In this document: piece by piece, positions 21,437 to 31,736 of the stretch
Position numbering within the stretch: position 1 is the stretch's first letter
Layout: each line of letters opens with the position of its first letter
NCBI RefSeq assembly: GCF_003045775.1
Contig: NZ_PXNS01000007.1
Coordinates: 1-64,000, forward strand
DNA length: 64,000 nt
DNA from: Halomonas litopenaei
GTDB taxonomy: Bacteria; Pseudomonadota; Gammaproteobacteria; Pseudomonadales; Halomonadaceae
Direction of reading: 5' to 3'
The notes under the pieces: generated by a model
The model's input: only the letters and a program-made list of their open reading frames with translations
Told to the model about the DNA's origin: nothing
Database searches by the model: none
Made by a program: the position numbers and the translations under genes

Positions 21437-21826
21437 ATGACTTCACGACTGCGCCGCTTGCTGTGTACCGTTCTGATGCTGTGCCTGACCCTGGGTGCCG
21501 CCAGCGCCGGGGCCGCCACCTCGGTCCCGCTGGCCTCGACCAACGACGTGCTGGCCTCCCAGCAGAGCCAGGACGCCCGAGAACGCATCCATCAGGTGCT
21601 GGCCCGCGATGACGTACGCCAGCAACTCGAACTCCAGGGCGTCGATCCCGGTGAGGTCGAGGACCGCGTAGCCGCCCTGTCCGACGCCGAAGCTCAGCAG
21701 ATGGCCGACCAGCTCGACCAGATGCCCGCCGGCGCCAGCGTCATTGGCGTGCTGTTCGCGGTCTTCGTCATCCTGCTGGTCACCGACATCCTGGGTCTGA
21801 CCGACGTCTACCCGTTCACCCGCTAA
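21437..21826 (+). CDS. PA2779-family small membrane protein
   Basis: A 129-residue exported protein: signal peptide MTSRLRRLLCTVLMLCLTLGAASAGA, a helical middle (residues 35-98, with VLARDDVRQQLELQGVDPGEVEDRVAALS) and a single C-terminal membrane span (ASVIGVLFAVFVILLVTDILGLTDVYPF). This matches the PA2779 family, which sits next to a PA2778-type cysteine peptidase, as it does here 13 nt downstream. Role unknown; a substrate or anchor for that peptidase is a fair guess. Start ATG 21437 follows AAGGA at 21425-21429. Confidence 0.82.
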   Translation: MTSRLRRLLCTVLMLCLTLGAASAGAATSVPLASTNDVLASQQSQDARERIHQVLARDDVRQQLELQGVDPGEVEDRVAALSDAEAQQMADQLDQMPAGASVIGVLFAVFVILLVTDILGLTDVYPFTR

Positions 21827-21839
21827 GGACATGCGCGTG

Positions 21840-22784
21840 ATGCGCTCATTCGTCTCGAGCGCCCGCCTGGCGGGCGCTCTTTCGTTGGTGATGTGGCTCA
21901 CGGCCTGTGCCAGCGCCCCCGAACTGGACCACAGCGTCACCGCTACGCTGCCCCAACGCCAGCTCCTCGAAGACGTCCCCTTTCACCCCCAGCGTGACTA
22001 CCAGTGCGGCCCGGCCACACTGGCCATGGTGCTCAACCATGCAGGGGTCGACGTCGGCGTCGATCAACTGATCCCCGAAATCTACGTGCCCAGCCGCAAG
22101 GGCAGCTTCCAGCCCGAGATGCTGGCCGCCAGTCGCCGGCACGGGCGAATCCCGTTCACTCTGGCGCCGCGCTTCGCCTCGCTGCTCGAAGAGGTCGATG
22201 CCGGCCGCGCGGTGGTGGTACTGCAGAACCTGTCGCTGCCGGCCTTCCCGCTGTGGCACTTCGCGGTGGTCAACGGCTACGATCTCGAGAGCGAAGAGGT
22301 ATTGCTGCGCACCGGCGTCACCCGTCAGGATGCCACCGATTTCGGGCGTTTCGACGCAACCTGGCAACGTTCCGAGCGCTGGGCCTTCGTGGCACTGACG
22401 CCAGGAGAGCTGCCGGTGACGATTGCACCGGAGGCGGCCATCCAGGCCACCTCGGACTTCGAACGGGTCCAGGGGCCAGAGCAAAGCCTGCCGGCCTGGC
22501 AAGCTCTGGTCGATCGCTTTCCCGAGGAGGCCATGGGGTACTTCGCGCTGGCAAACGCCTACCATGCGGCGGGCCAGCCTGACGCAGCCATCGACGCCTG
22601 GCGCAGCGCTGTCGCAAACGATCCGTCTCTGGCGCCGGCCTGGTTGAACCTGGGTCTCACCCTGGCGTCTCAAGGAGATGACGAAGGGGCTCGCGAAGCG
22701 CTCAGGCGTGCGGCTTCGCTTGACGGGCCCTGGCAGCAAGGCGCCAGGGAGGCGCTGAACGAACAGCAAGGAGGAGCTCGATGA
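21840..22784 (+). CDS. PA2778-family C39-like cysteine peptidase lipoprotein with TPR tail
   Basis: About 314 residues. N-terminal lipoprotein signal (lipobox LTAC near residue 22), a C39-like papain-fold domain with the catalytic Cys in DYQCGPATLAMVLNHAG and His in PLWHFAVVNGYD, then tetratricopeptide repeats (GYFALANAYHAAGQPDAAIDAWRSAV and PAWLNLGLTLASQGDDEGAREALRRAA). This is the PA2778 family. Substrate unknown. I place the start at ATG 21840, since AAGGA at 21825-21829 is too close to the ATG at 21831; GTG 21837 is equally possible. It overlaps the next gene by 4 nt (ATGA). Confidence 0.85.
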   Translation: MRSFVSSARLAGALSLVMWLTACASAPELDHSVTATLPQRQLLEDVPFHPQRDYQCGPATLAMVLNHAGVDVGVDQLIPEIYVPSRKGSFQPEMLAASRRHGRIPFTLAPRFASLLEEVDAGRAVVVLQNLSLPAFPLWHFAVVNGYDLESEEVLLRTGVTRQDATDFGRFDATWQRSERWAFVALTPGELPVTIAPEAAIQATSDFERVQGPEQSLPAWQALVDRFPEEAMGYFALANAYHAAGQPDAAIDAWRSAVANDPSLAPAWLNLGLTLASQGDDEGAREALRRAASLDGPWQQGAREALNEQQGGAR

Positions 22785-23203
22785 GCTACGACATCGTGTT
22801 CAAGGGCGTCTACCAGGCGCCCGAGCCCGACGACGGCGCCAGAGTACTGGTCGACCGCCTGTGGCCCAGAGGACGCAGCCGCGAGTCCCTGGCGCTTACC
22901 GAGTGGTACCGGGAGGCCTCACCCAGCAATGCCCTGCGACGCCAGTATCAGCTCGAGGAGATCAGTTCCAGGGTCTTCGAGATTCGCTATCGCGGCGAGC
23001 TACGCGACCACCCCGACCGGCTGTATCCGCTGATGCGCCTGGCCCGGCGCGGCCGCCTGACGCTGGTGACCGCGGCGCGCGATGTCGACAGCACCCATCT
23101 GCCCGAGCTGCGCCAGCGCCTGCTCGAGGCACTGCACCAGGAAGATCAGGAAGACGCCCTGCCCTCCTCGCCGCCTTGCTTTGCCCACGAGAGCGGGCAC
23201 TAG
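22781..23203 (+). CDS. DUF488 family protein
   Basis: A 140-residue soluble protein. The stretch RVLVDRLWPRGRSRESLALTEWYREASPSNALRRQY is the characteristic DUF488 (YeaO-like) signature, and LTLVTAARDVDSTHL near residue 94 fits the conserved second half. Biochemical role unknown. The start overlaps the stop of the peptidase gene by ATGA, so it is translationally coupled to it, although no functional link is known. The last 20 residues (SSPPCFAHESGH) are not family-typical. Confidence 0.85.
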   Translation: MSYDIVFKGVYQAPEPDDGARVLVDRLWPRGRSRESLALTEWYREASPSNALRRQYQLEEISSRVFEIRYRGELRDHPDRLYPLMRLARRGRLTLVTAARDVDSTHLPELRQRLLEALHQEDQEDALPSSPPCFAHESGH

Positions 23204-23310
23204 CGCTCAGGCACCGGATCCAGCAGGCGCCCCGATATCGGATATCGTAGAGCGTCGATCCCAGCGCTACCGAGGCTCCCACAGCAGGCGCCAATAGTCT
23301 GGCCTCAGAC

Positions 23311-23340
23311 CAAGAAAGGTGCCCAAGGGCACCTTTCTTG
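23311..23340. terminator. Bidirectional terminator between DUF488 gene and sthA
   Basis: A perfect 14-bp palindrome (CAAGAAAGGTGCCC/GGGCACCTTTCTTG) with only AA between the arms. The stem ends in AAGAAAG/CTTTCTT, giving U-rich 3' ends in both directions, so it can serve the convergent genes on both sides. Confidence 0.75.
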
Positions 23341-23358
23341 TCGGTCGTGCTGGCCGGT

Positions 23359-24750
23359 TCAGAACACCCGATTGAGGCCATTCTGGGCGGCCACCCGGTA
23401 GGCCTCGGCCATGGTCGGATAGTTGAAGGTGGTGTTGACGAAGTACTTCAGCGTATTCGCCTCCCCTTCCTGCTGCATGATCGCCTGGCCGATATGGACG
23501 ATCTCCGAGGCCTGGTCGCCGAAGCAGTGGATGCCGTAGATCTCCAGGGTATCCTGATCGAACAGGATCTTGAGCATGCCGACGGTATCGCCGGTGATCT
23601 GGGCGCGGGCGGTGTCCTTGAAGAAGGCATGGCCGACCTCGTAAGGCACCTTGGCCTCAGTCAACTCGCGCTCGGTGCGACCAAAGGAGCTGATCTCGGG
23701 GATGGTGTAGATCCCGGTGGGCACCTCGGTGACGTAGCGGAATTCCCGGTCCAGCAGCTCGTCGCAGGCGTTCAGTCCCTGATCGTAGGCGGCGCTGGCG
23801 AGGCTCGGCCAGCCGACCACGTCTCCGGCGGCGTAAATGTGGGGCAGCGCCGTACGATAGTGCTCGTCGACCTGCAGCTGACCGCGGCCGTTGGCGGTGA
23901 GACCGATGTTCTCGAGGCCCAGCTGGTCGGTATTGCCGGTGCGCCCGTTGGCCCACAGGAAGGCGTCGGCACGCAGCCGCTTGCCCGACTTCAGATGCAC
24001 CGTGACGCCGTGTTCGTCACCCTCGACGCGCTCGTACTCTTCGTTGTGGCGGATCAACACACCATGCTTGCGCAGATGATAGGACAGCGCATCGCTGATC
24101 TCGTCATCGAGGAAGGACAAGAGGCTGCCGCGGTTGTTGATCAGATCCACCTTGAGTCCGAGCCCGGAGAAGATCGAGGCGTACTCACAGCCGATAACGC
24201 CGGCGCCGAAGATGATCAGGGTACGCGGGGTGTGCTGCAGACCAAGAATGGTATCGGAGCAGTAGATACGAGGGTGGCGAAAATCGATGTCCGCAGGACG
24301 GTAGGGCCGTGACCCCGTGGCGATGATCACCTTGTCCGCTACCAGCTCTTCCTGGTTTTCACCACTGCCCCTTACCATCAGGGTGTGTTCGTCCTTGAAG
24401 CGCGCGATCCCGTGATACAGGTCGATGCGATTGCGCGCGTAGAAGTTGGTGCGCATGGACACCTGCTGATCGATGGTCACCCGGGAGCGTTCACGCACCT
24501 TGGGGAACGAGAACCAGCGCGGCTCGCCGATATCCCGGAACATGCTGTTGGTGTTGAACGACATGATCTGGCGGACCTGATGACGCAGCGCCTTGGAAGG
24601 GATGGTGCCCCAGTGGGTGCAATTGCCGCCGACCCGCGCCTGCTTTTCGACCACCGCGACCCGCTTGCCATGCTTGGCCGCATTGATCGCTGCGCTCTCG
24701 CCGGCGGGCCCGGTGCCGATCACCACCACGTCATAGTTGTGGACTGCCAT
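23359..24750 (-). CDS. sthA: Soluble pyridine nucleotide transhydrogenase
   Basis: A 463-residue flavoprotein (E. coli SthA 466) that moves hydride between NADPH and NAD+ in the cytosol. FAD-binding [21 protein letters not shown] at the start, and [16 protein letters not shown], where the second redox cysteine of lipoamide-dehydrogenase relatives is replaced by Thr, as is normal for SthA. A second nucleotide fold ([20 protein letters not shown]) and FAD motif ([11 protein letters not shown]) follow. The gene ends 19 nt from the bidirectional terminator. In Pseudomonas it also lies near nqr, gap and mfd. Confidence 0.96.
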   Translation of the reverse strand: MAVHNYDVVVIGTGPAGESAAINAAKHGKRVAVVEKQARVGGNCTHWGTIPSKALRHQVRQIMSFNTNSMFRDIGEPRWFSFPKVRERSRVTIDQQVSMRTNFYARNRIDLYHGIARFKDEHTLMVRGSGENQEELVADKVIIATGSRPYRPADIDFRHPRIYCSDTILGLQHTPRTLIIFGAGVIGCEYASIFSGLGLKVDLINNRGSLLSFLDDEISDALSYHLRKHGVLIRHNEEYERVEGDEHGVTVHLKSGKRLRADAFLWANGRTGNTDQLGLENIGLTANGRGQLQVDEHYRTALPHIYAAGDVVGWPSLASAAYDQGLNACDELLDREFRYVTEVPTGIYTIPEISSFGRTERELTEAKVPYEVGHAFFKDTARAQITGDTVGMLKILFDQDTLEIYGIHCFGDQASEIVHIGQAIMQQEGEANTLKYFVNTTFNYPTMAEAYRVAAQNGLNRVF

Positions 24751-24863
24751 CGTGTCTTCCTTCTCCTGGAAACCGACCCGGATGTGAGATGCCGGGCACT
24801 GCTTATCATGAGGACGGCGCCTCGAGAGGCGCCGTCATGGTCAGGGGGCGTCGATACTGCCGC

Positions 24864-25121
24864 TCAGCGACGAGTCGCGTCGTAGCCCAGGTCCAGTCCG
24901 CGATTCTCGTCGGATTGGCGGCGCTGACTGGTGGCGCGCTTCTTCGATTCTTCCTCGCACACCTCATCCTTGCCGCCGCAGATCTCGCAGCCGTCCTTCA
25001 GGCCAAGCTGGTTGAGCCCGCCGCAGGAGCCGGCGATGGGCTTGCGGCCAAGAATGACACCGATCGCCATGGCGCCGATGATCAGCAGCATGGCACCGAA
25101 AACGATAAGGTAGATGGTCAT
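24864..25121 (-). CDS. nqrM: Na+-NQR maturation protein NqrM
   Basis: An 85-residue protein with one N-terminal membrane span (MTIYLIVFGAMLLIIGAMAIGVILGRKPI) and a cysteine-rich motif GSCGGLNQLGLKDGCEICGG (four Cys), the hallmark of NqrM (formerly DUF539). It delivers or inserts the iron of the intramembrane cysteine site between NqrD and NqrE. It is on the same strand as nqrA-F, 341 bp downstream of nqrF. Start ATG 25121 has GGAG about 8 nt upstream. Confidence 0.92.
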   Translation of the reverse strand: MTIYLIVFGAMLLIIGAMAIGVILGRKPIAGSCGGLNQLGLKDGCEICGGKDEVCEEESKKRATSQRRQSDENRGLDLGYDATRR

Positions 25122-25403
25122 GATGGACTCCTCGCTGGATGGGGCAGGATGGCTCTAGTCACTTTCTCGCGAACACTTTGTCGCGAACACCATCGCCTGC
25201 CTTTCTCCCATTGGACAGCGGTTGGACAAGAGATATCCCTGGGCGGAACAACGAATGGCCGTCGCCATACACCCGAGGCGTTGAAGGTACCGACTCGACA
25301 AGGTCCCGTGTCCTCGCAGGACAGTCCGCGGGGCATTCTCGAGTCGGCGCGACAATTATGCCAGAACTCCTCTCGCGGCAAAATCACAAGGCGCACAAAC
25401 CAA
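25122..25403. other. nqrF-nqrM gap without apbE
   Basis: In many gammaproteobacteria this position carries apbE, the FMN transferase that flavinylates NqrB and NqrC. Here the 341-bp interval between nqrM and nqrF (with the hairpins at 25404-25446) holds no frame with ApbE motifs or a ribosome site, and it is too short for the roughly 330-residue protein. Nothing else is recognised. Confidence 0.6.
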
Positions 25404-25446
25404 CGAGCCCCGCACAGGGCGGGGCTCGCAAGGTGCCCTTGGGCAC
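25404..25446 (-). terminator. Tandem hairpins downstream of nqrF
   Basis: Read on the minus strand, GTGCCC-AA-GGGCAC is followed by the 10-bp stem CGAGCCCCGC/GCGGGGCTCG and then TTGGTTTG. This probably ends the nqrA-F transcript and leaves nqrM to its own promoter or to read-through. Confidence 0.6.
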
Positions 25447-25462
25447 ACGGACAGGCGCGTGA

Positions 25463-26695
25463 TCAGCCGCCGAAGTCATCCAGCATGATGTTCTCGGGCT
25501 CGACGCCGAGATCCAGCAGCATCTTGATGACGGAGGCGTTCATCATGGGCGGCCCGCACATGTAGTACTCGCAGTCCTCGGGGGCCGGATGGTCCTTGAG
25601 GTACATGTCGTAGAGCACGTTGTGGATGAACCCGGTCGGCCCTTCCCAGTTGTCTTCCGGCTGGGGGTCGGACAGTGCCAGGTGCCAGTCGAAGTTCTCA
25701 TGCTCTTCGGCCAGCTTGTCGTACTCTTCGTTGTAGAAGGTCTCGCGCCAGGAGCGTGCGCCGTACCAGAAGGTCATCTTGCGCTCGCTGTTCAGACGCT
25801 TCAGCTGGTCGAAGATATGGCTGCGCATCGGCGCCATGCCGGCACCACCGCCGATGAAGACCATCTCGGCGTCGGTATCCTTGGCGAAGAACTCGCCAAA
25901 CGGCCCCATCACCGTGACCTTGTCACCCGGCTTCAGGCTGAAGACGTAGGTGGACATCAGGCCAGGCGGGTGGCTGGAGTTGGGCGGAGGCGTCGCGATC
26001 CGGATGTTGAACTTGAGAATACCCTTCTCTTCCGGATAGTTGGCCATGGAGTAGGCACGAATGACCTCTTCGGTGTTCTTGTGCGAGACGTCGAACAGAC
26101 CGAATTTTTCCCAGTCGCCGCGGTACTCTTCCTCGATATCGAAGTCGGAGAACTTGATGTCGTAAGCAGGTGCCACCAACTGCACATAGCCGCCGGCACG
26201 GAAGGCCACTTCCTCGCCTTCCGGCAGCTTCAGGTTCAGCTCCTTGATGAAGGTGGCGACGTTGGGGTTCTCGATGACCTCGCATTCCCACTTCTTGACG
26301 CCGAACACTTCCTCGGGGACCTGGATCTTCATGTCCTGCTTGACCGGCACCTGACAGGACAGACGCCAGCCGACCTTCTTCTCGCGCAGGGTGAAGTGGC
26401 TTTCCTCGGTGGGCAGGATCGAGCCGCCGCCCTCCTCGACCCGGCACTTGCACTGGGCGCAGGAGCCGCCGCCGCCACAGGCAGAGGACAGGAAGATGCC
26501 GTTGGCCGCCAGGGTGTTGAGCAGCTTGCCGCCGGCCTGGGTGGTCAGGGTGTTCTCGGGATCGTCATTGATCTCGATGGTCACATCGCCCGAGCTCACG
26601 AGCTTGGAGCGGGCCGCCAGGATCACCGCCGTCAGACTGATGACGATGATGGTGAACATGACGACGCCGAGCACGATGACTGTTGTATCAACCAT
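25463..26695 (-). CDS. nqrF: Na+-NQR subunit F (NADH dehydrogenase, FAD and 2Fe-2S)
   Basis: A 410-residue electron-input subunit: one N-terminal membrane helix, a plant-type ferredoxin domain with the cluster cysteines in [19 protein letters not shown] (about residues 69-88), an FAD domain with RAYSMANYP and an NADH domain with [14 protein letters not shown] and [13 protein letters not shown]. It accepts hydride from NADH and passes electrons to the Na+-pumping core. Start ATG 26695. Last gene of the nqr operon; a 63-bp gap with a hairpin separates it from nqrE. Confidence 0.97.
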   Translation of the reverse strand: MVDTTVIVLGVVMFTIIVISLTAVILAARSKLVSSGDVTIEINDDPENTLTTQAGGKLLNTLAANGIFLSSACGGGGSCAQCKCRVEEGGGSILPTEESHFTLREKKVGWRLSCQVPVKQDMKIQVPEEVFGVKKWECEVIENPNVATFIKELNLKLPEGEEVAFRAGGYVQLVAPAYDIKFSDFDIEEEYRGDWEKFGLFDVSHKNTEEVIRAYSMANYPEEKGILKFNIRIATPPPNSSHPPGLMSTYVFSLKPGDKVTVMGPFGEFFAKDTDAEMVFIGGGAGMAPMRSHIFDQLKRLNSERKMTFWYGARSWRETFYNEEYDKLAEEHENFDWHLALSDPQPEDNWEGPTGFIHNVLYDMYLKDHPAPEDCEYYMCGPPMMNASVIKMLLDLGVEPENIMLDDFGG

Positions 26696-26722
26696 GTCGG
26701 TTTCCTATTGCTAGGGTTAGGG

Positions 26723-26754
26723 CCTGCACCGAGGGCTAGCGCCCCCGGTGCAGG
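26723..26754 (-). promoter_or_regulatory. Long hairpin between nqrE and nqrF
   Basis: An outer 9-bp stem (CCTGCACCG/CGGTGCAGG), one mismatch and an inner 4-bp GGGC/GCCC stem fill the only sizeable gap in the nqr operon. No T-tract. It may be a processing or partial-termination element that sets the level of NqrF. Confidence 0.45.
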
Positions 26755-26758
26755 GCAC

Positions 26759-27376
<618 letters not shown>

Positions 27377-27377
27377 G

Positions 27378-28046
27378 TTACACGGCCTCCTTCGGCTGGG
27401 TGTTTTCCTTCATCACGAACTCGTTGTCCTCGACCTGCTCCGGGTTGAGGCTGCGCAGCACCCAGATGATCAGACCGATGATGAAGAAGGCGGACGGCGG
27501 CAGCAGCAGCAGGCCGTTGGGCACGTACCAGCCACCGTTCTGCACGGTTTCCAGGATGGTCACGCCGAACAGGCTGCCGGAGCCGAACAGCTCGCGGAAG
27601 AAGCCGACGGTCATCAGGATGAAGCCGTAGCCCAGACCGTTGCCGACACCGTCGAGGAACGACAGCGTCGGGGTGTTGGTCATGGCAAAGCCTTCGGCGC
27701 GGCCCATCACGATGCAGTTGGTGATGATCAGACCGACGAATACCGACAGCTGCTTGGACATCTCATAGGCAAAGGCCTTGAGGATCTGGTCCACCACGAT
27801 CACCAACGAGGCGATGATGGTCATCTGCACGATGATACGGATGGAGGACGGAATGTGATTGCGGATCAGCGAGACGAACATGCTCGAGAACGCCGTCACG
27901 AAGATCACGGCCAGACTCATGACCAGCGAGACGCTGAGGCTCGAGGTCACCGCCAGCGCCGAACAGATACCGAGGATCTGCAGGGCGATGGGGTTGTTCT
28001 TGAAGATCGGCGTCAGGATGACGCCCTTGGGAGTCGGTGCAGACAT
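27378..28046 (-). CDS. nqrD: Na+-NQR subunit D
   Basis: A 222-residue membrane subunit. The N-terminal [16 protein letters not shown] and the later [16 protein letters not shown] hold the conserved cysteines that bind the iron between NqrD and NqrE. The N-terminal [16 protein letters not shown] is typical. It lies 2 nt after nqrC in the same operon. Confidence 0.97.
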   Translation of the reverse strand: MSAPTPKGVILTPIFKNNPIALQILGICSALAVTSSLSVSLVMSLAVIFVTAFSSMFVSLIRNHIPSSIRIIVQMTIIASLVIVVDQILKAFAYEMSKQLSVFVGLIITNCIVMGRAEGFAMTNTPTLSFLDGVGNGLGYGFILMTVGFFRELFGSGSLFGVTILETVQNGGWYVPNGLLLLPPSAFFIIGLIIWVLRSLNPEQVEDNEFVMKENTQPKEAV

Positions 28047-28048
28047 CG

Positions 28049-28867
28049 TCAGGCTCCTTCGCTGTCGTCAGAGGGGCTGGCGTCGGCGCTGGCCTGGCTG
28101 TCCACGCCATCGCGGAAGCGCGCCAGGTAGTGACCGAAGCCTTCCTCGCTCAGCCAGAATTGCACCAGCTTGGTCACGCCGCGGCTGGTCAGAGACGCGC
28201 CGGACAGGGCGTCGACCTCGGTGGACTCGCTGGCACCACCCTTCACCAGCTGGATGGCCGGCTCCATGGTGTCGCTCGAGGCGTAGATTTCCTTGCCTTC
28301 CCACTGCGCCTTCCAGCGCGGGTTGTCGACCTCGCCACCCAGGCCAGGTGTCTCGGCGTGGGAATAGAAGGTGATCCCGCCGATGGTGTTGCCGTCACCC
28401 TGCACAGACAGGTAGCCGCGCATCAGGCCCCACAGGCCCTGGCCACGAATCGGCAGCACGATCTGCTCGGGGTTGTTCTCGTCACCGACCAGATAGATGG
28501 TGGAGAACTGCTCCTGACGGCCGAGACCGGCGATGTCCTTCTCCCCGGACAGGGTACGCGACTGGGCCGGATCCTTGGCGGCCTGGAAGCCGTCATAGGT
28601 CTCGGGATCGACCTCATCGGTGTACTCCCCGGTGTCGAGATCGACGACCTTGGCGGTCACCGCCTGAGAGAACTCCTTGCCGACGTCCATGCCCGGTTCG
28701 TACAGGTCGGCCACGGCCAGGATGTTGGACTTGCGGTCCAGCTCCTGGTTGCGCTCCTGGCGCGCCTTGAGTCCCACCGCCGCCGTCGACACGATGATCG
28801 AGCAGACGATACACAGGGAGAAGGCGACCGTCAGGATCTTCTTGATGGAGTTGTTACCTTGTGCCAT
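28049..28867 (-). CDS. nqrC: Na+-NQR subunit C (covalent FMN)
   Basis: A 272-residue subunit with one N-terminal membrane helix ([24 protein letters not shown]) and a periplasmic FMN-binding domain. The flavinylation motif reads [11 protein letters not shown]; relatives usually have SGAT, where the Thr carries FMN by a phosphoester bond, so this protein shows Ser (codon TCT) at the acceptor position. [16 protein letters not shown] is also family-typical. Start ATG 28867 ([12 protein letters not shown]) overlaps the nqrB stop by 1 nt; longer frames upstream are nqrB sequence in another frame. Confidence 0.96.
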   Translation of the reverse strand: MAQGNNSIKKILTVAFSLCIVCSIIVSTAAVGLKARQERNQELDRKSNILAVADLYEPGMDVGKEFSQAVTAKVVDLDTGEYTDEVDPETYDGFQAAKDPAQSRTLSGEKDIAGLGRQEQFSTIYLVGDENNPEQIVLPIRGQGLWGLMRGYLSVQGDGNTIGGITFYSHAETPGLGGEVDNPRWKAQWEGKEIYASSDTMEPAIQLVKGGASESTEVDALSGASLTSRGVTKLVQFWLSEEGFGHYLARFRDGVDSQASADASPSDDSEGA

Positions 28868-30093
28868 CAGGCGGTCTCCTCGGCCACGACAGCGGTGCGC
28901 TTGGCGCGACGCTTGATGTTGGCCTGAACAAAGAAGTGATCGATGAGCGGCGCGAACAGGTTGGCGAACAGGATCGCCAGCATGATGCCCTCGGGGAAGG
29001 CTGGGTTGACCACACGGATCAGTACCGTCATCACACCGATCAGGGCGCCGAAGATGAAGCGACCCGGGTTGGTCATGGACGCCGACACGGGATCGGTGGC
29101 CATGAACACCATGCCGAAGGCGAAGCCACCCACCACCAGGTGCCAGTACCAGGGCATGGCGAACATGGCGTTGGTGTCGGAGCCGATCAGGTTGAGAATG
29201 GAGCTCATCGCTACCATGCCGAGGAACACGCCGGCAACGATCCGCCACGAGGCGATCTTCATGCCGATCAGCACCACCGCCCCGATCAGGATGGCAAGCG
29301 TCGAGGTCTCACCCACGGAGCCGGGAATGAAGCCAAGGAAGGCGTCCCACCAGCTGTACTGGTCCTGCAGTGCGGCCATGCCGCTCTGGTAGGCGGTAGA
29401 CAGCGGCGTCGCGCCGGTGAAGCCGTCGGCGGCGACCCACACGGCATCACCGGAGATCTGCGCCGGATAGGCGAAGTACAGGAAGGCACGACCGGTCAGC
29501 GCCGGGTTGAGGAAGTTCTTGCCGGTACCACCGAAGATTTCCTTGCCGATCACCACACCGAAGGTGATGCCGAGCGCCACCTGCCACAGCGGGATGGTAG
29601 CCGGCAGGATCAGGGCGTAGAGCACCGAGGTGACGAAGAAGCCTTCATTGACCTCGTGGCCGCGCTTGATCGCGAACAGCACTTCCCAGAAGCCACCGAT
29701 GACAAAGGTCACCAGGTAGATCGGGAGGAAGTAGGTAGCGCCCAGCACGAAGTTGGACCACAGGCTGCCGGCATCGTGGCCACCGGCGAAGGTCAGCAGG
29801 ATCATCTCGCGCCAGCCGCCCATGGAGTCGTAACCCGCGGCGATGGCCTCGTTGGCCTGCCAGCCAGCGTTCCACATGCCGAAGAACATGGCCGGGAAGG
29901 TGCAGAACCACACCGTGATCATCATGCGCTTGAGGTCGATGCCGTCACGCACGTGAGCCGTGGTCTTGGTCACGCTGGGAGGCGCATAGAAGATAGTGTC
30001 CACCGCCTCGTACAGCGGATAGAACTTCTCGTACTTGCCACCCTTGTGAAAGTGCGGCTCGAGATTGTCGAGTGTCTGTCGAATACCCATCAT
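28867..30093 (-). CDS. nqrB: Na+-NQR subunit B (covalent FMN, riboflavin)
   Basis: A 408-residue membrane subunit of about ten helices, the main sodium-translocating part. N-terminal [23 protein letters not shown] is canonical, and the flavinylation motif [13 protein letters not shown] keeps the Thr acceptor. The first two codons are both ATG, so the start may be 30093 or 30090. It overlaps nqrA by 1 nt and nqrC by 1 nt. Confidence 0.97.
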   Translation of the reverse strand: MMGIRQTLDNLEPHFHKGGKYEKFYPLYEAVDTIFYAPPSVTKTTAHVRDGIDLKRMMITVWFCTFPAMFFGMWNAGWQANEAIAAGYDSMGGWREMILLTFAGGHDAGSLWSNFVLGATYFLPIYLVTFVIGGFWEVLFAIKRGHEVNEGFFVTSVLYALILPATIPLWQVALGITFGVVIGKEIFGGTGKNFLNPALTGRAFLYFAYPAQISGDAVWVAADGFTGATPLSTAYQSGMAALQDQYSWWDAFLGFIPGSVGETSTLAILIGAVVLIGMKIASWRIVAGVFLGMVAMSSILNLIGSDTNAMFAMPWYWHLVVGGFAFGMVFMATDPVSASMTNPGRFIFGALIGVMTVLIRVVNPAFPEGIMLAILFANLFAPLIDHFFVQANIKRRAKRTAVVAEETA

Positions 30094-31442
30094 CAGGCCT
30101 CTTTCTCGATCATGGTGAGGTTGTCACGCAGGATGGGACCGTACTCATACTTGCCCGGGCACACATAGGTGCACAGCGCCAGGTCTTCTTCATCCAGCTC
30201 GAGGCAGCCGAGCTCCATCGCCGACTCGATGTCGCCGACGATCAGCGAACGCAAGAGCTGCGTGGGCATGATGTCCAGCGGCATCACCTTTTCATACGCA
30301 CCCACCGGCACCATGGCGCGCTCGGAGCCATTGGTCGAGGTGGTCGGCGCATAGTTGCGCAGGCCCTTCAGGCTCGACAGGTAGATACCCAGTACCGAGT
30401 GACGATTGGCACCCGGCGACAACCAGCCCATGAAGGCACGCTTGTTGCCCTCTTCCAGCAGGGTGATCTGGTTGTGGAAGCGGCCCAGGTAGCGCAGGCT
30501 GCCTTCGGCGGTGAAGCCGGAGAACACGCCTCCGCTGATGACGCGGGTGTCATCGGCAGACTTGATCTCGTGATCCAGCAGCTCGTCAGTGCTGGCACCC
30601 ACACGGGTACGCACCAGACGCGGACGCTCGGCACGCGGGCCGCCCACGGCGACCACTCGGCTCAGGTCCAGCTTGCCTTCACTGAACAGCTTGCCGAAGG
30701 CGATCACGTCCTGATAGCCGATGTGCCAGACGCGACGCTGCAGCGACACCGGGGACAGGAAGTGAATGTGGGTACCGACCAGGCCCGCAGGATGGGGACC
30801 GGCGAAGCTCTCGTGGTGGACGCCCTTGACCTTGGTGCCCGGAATCTGGGCATCGGTGGCGGTGCACAGGAACACCTTGCCCTCGGTCAGTCGTCCCAGC
30901 ACCTTGAGGCCGTCCTCGAACGCCTCGGCCTGCTCGTTGATGACCAGCGACGGATCGGCGGCCAGCGGCTGGGTGTCGATGGCGGTGACGAAGATGTCGG
31001 TGGGTACGGCGTCGGGCGCCGGGGTACGCGAGAACGGGCGAGTGCGCAGCGCGGTCCAGAGACCGGACTCCACCAGTTGGTCGACCACGGTCTGACGTTC
31101 GAGGGACTCGAGCGCATCGCGGCCATGAGCCGTGAAGGACTCGGCCTCGGCGCTGTCGTCGACCTCGATCACCACCGACAGGAGCCTGCGCTTTTCCCCG
31201 CGATTGATCGCCACTACTTCACCCGAGGCCGGCGAGGTAAAGCGCACGCCCTCGATCTTCTTGTCGGTGAACAGTAATTGGCCCAGCTTGACCTTGTCCC
31301 CCTCCTTGACCTCCATTGTCGGCTTCATGCCGATATAGTCGGTCCCCAGGAGCGCCACGTGGCGCACCGGTCGCGCATCCTCGATACGCTGCTCCGGCGC
31401 TCCCGTGATGGGGAGATCCAGGCCTTTCTTGACTTCGATCAT
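30093..31442 (-). CDS. nqrA: Na+-NQR subunit A
   Basis: A 449-residue peripheral subunit with a biotinyl-lipoyl-like fold; it binds ubiquinone near the membrane. [18 protein letters not shown] at the N-terminus, [28 protein letters not shown] and the C-terminal [12 protein letters not shown] are family marks. First gene of the operon; a good promoter lies 130 nt upstream. Confidence 0.97.
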   Translation of the reverse strand: MIEVKKGLDLPITGAPEQRIEDARPVRHVALLGTDYIGMKPTMEVKEGDKVKLGQLLFTDKKIEGVRFTSPASGEVVAINRGEKRRLLSVVIEVDDSAEAESFTAHGRDALESLERQTVVDQLVESGLWTALRTRPFSRTPAPDAVPTDIFVTAIDTQPLAADPSLVINEQAEAFEDGLKVLGRLTEGKVFLCTATDAQIPGTKVKGVHHESFAGPHPAGLVGTHIHFLSPVSLQRRVWHIGYQDVIAFGKLFSEGKLDLSRVVAVGGPRAERPRLVRTRVGASTDELLDHEIKSADDTRVISGGVFSGFTAEGSLRYLGRFHNQITLLEEGNKRAFMGWLSPGANRHSVLGIYLSSLKGLRNYAPTTSTNGSERAMVPVGAYEKVMPLDIMPTQLLRSLIVGDIESAMELGCLELDEEDLALCTYVCPGKYEYGPILRDNLTMIEKEA

Positions 31443-31571
31443 AGACTCGCCCAGTTGATGGATCGTAGATAATGGACGGAGGTTCGGTGGAAATGAGAGG
31501 AATTCTTGTTATAAGCCACGCATCACCAGTCACGCCGAGGCGACATCGAACCACCCCGAAAAATCCCCAGC

Positions 31572-31600
31572 ATTATAAAGACAAGCCAGTGGATTGACCA
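31572..31600 (-). promoter_or_regulatory. Predicted nqr operon promoter
   Basis: On the minus strand TGGTCA (31595-31600), 17 nt, then a perfect TATAAT (31572-31577). It lies between the gap terminator and nqrA, leaving a 5' leader of roughly 120 nt. No riboswitch-like fold was recognised in the leader. Confidence 0.55.
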
Positions 31601-31655
31601 CATGATCGAACGTCGCAGAACTGCGTGATTCTGCAAAACCGCTTCCATCCCAAAC

Positions 31656-31691
31656 AGAAAAACCCCTTGCCAAACAAGGTTGGCAAGGGGT
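31656..31691 (-). terminator. Rho-independent terminator of gap
   Basis: On the minus strand ACCCCTTGCCAA pairs with TTGGCAAGGGGT around a 6-nt loop and is followed by TTTTTC. It lies 46 nt past the gap stop. Confidence 0.85.
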
Positions 31692-31736
31692 ATTCGAGCT
31701 ACCTCAACGCGAGACTCTCGCCCCGCTCGGCACGGA

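Noticed and set aside
23350..24312. Plus-strand frame opposite sthA
   Set aside because: Antisense shadow; sthA has full motif set and normal length.
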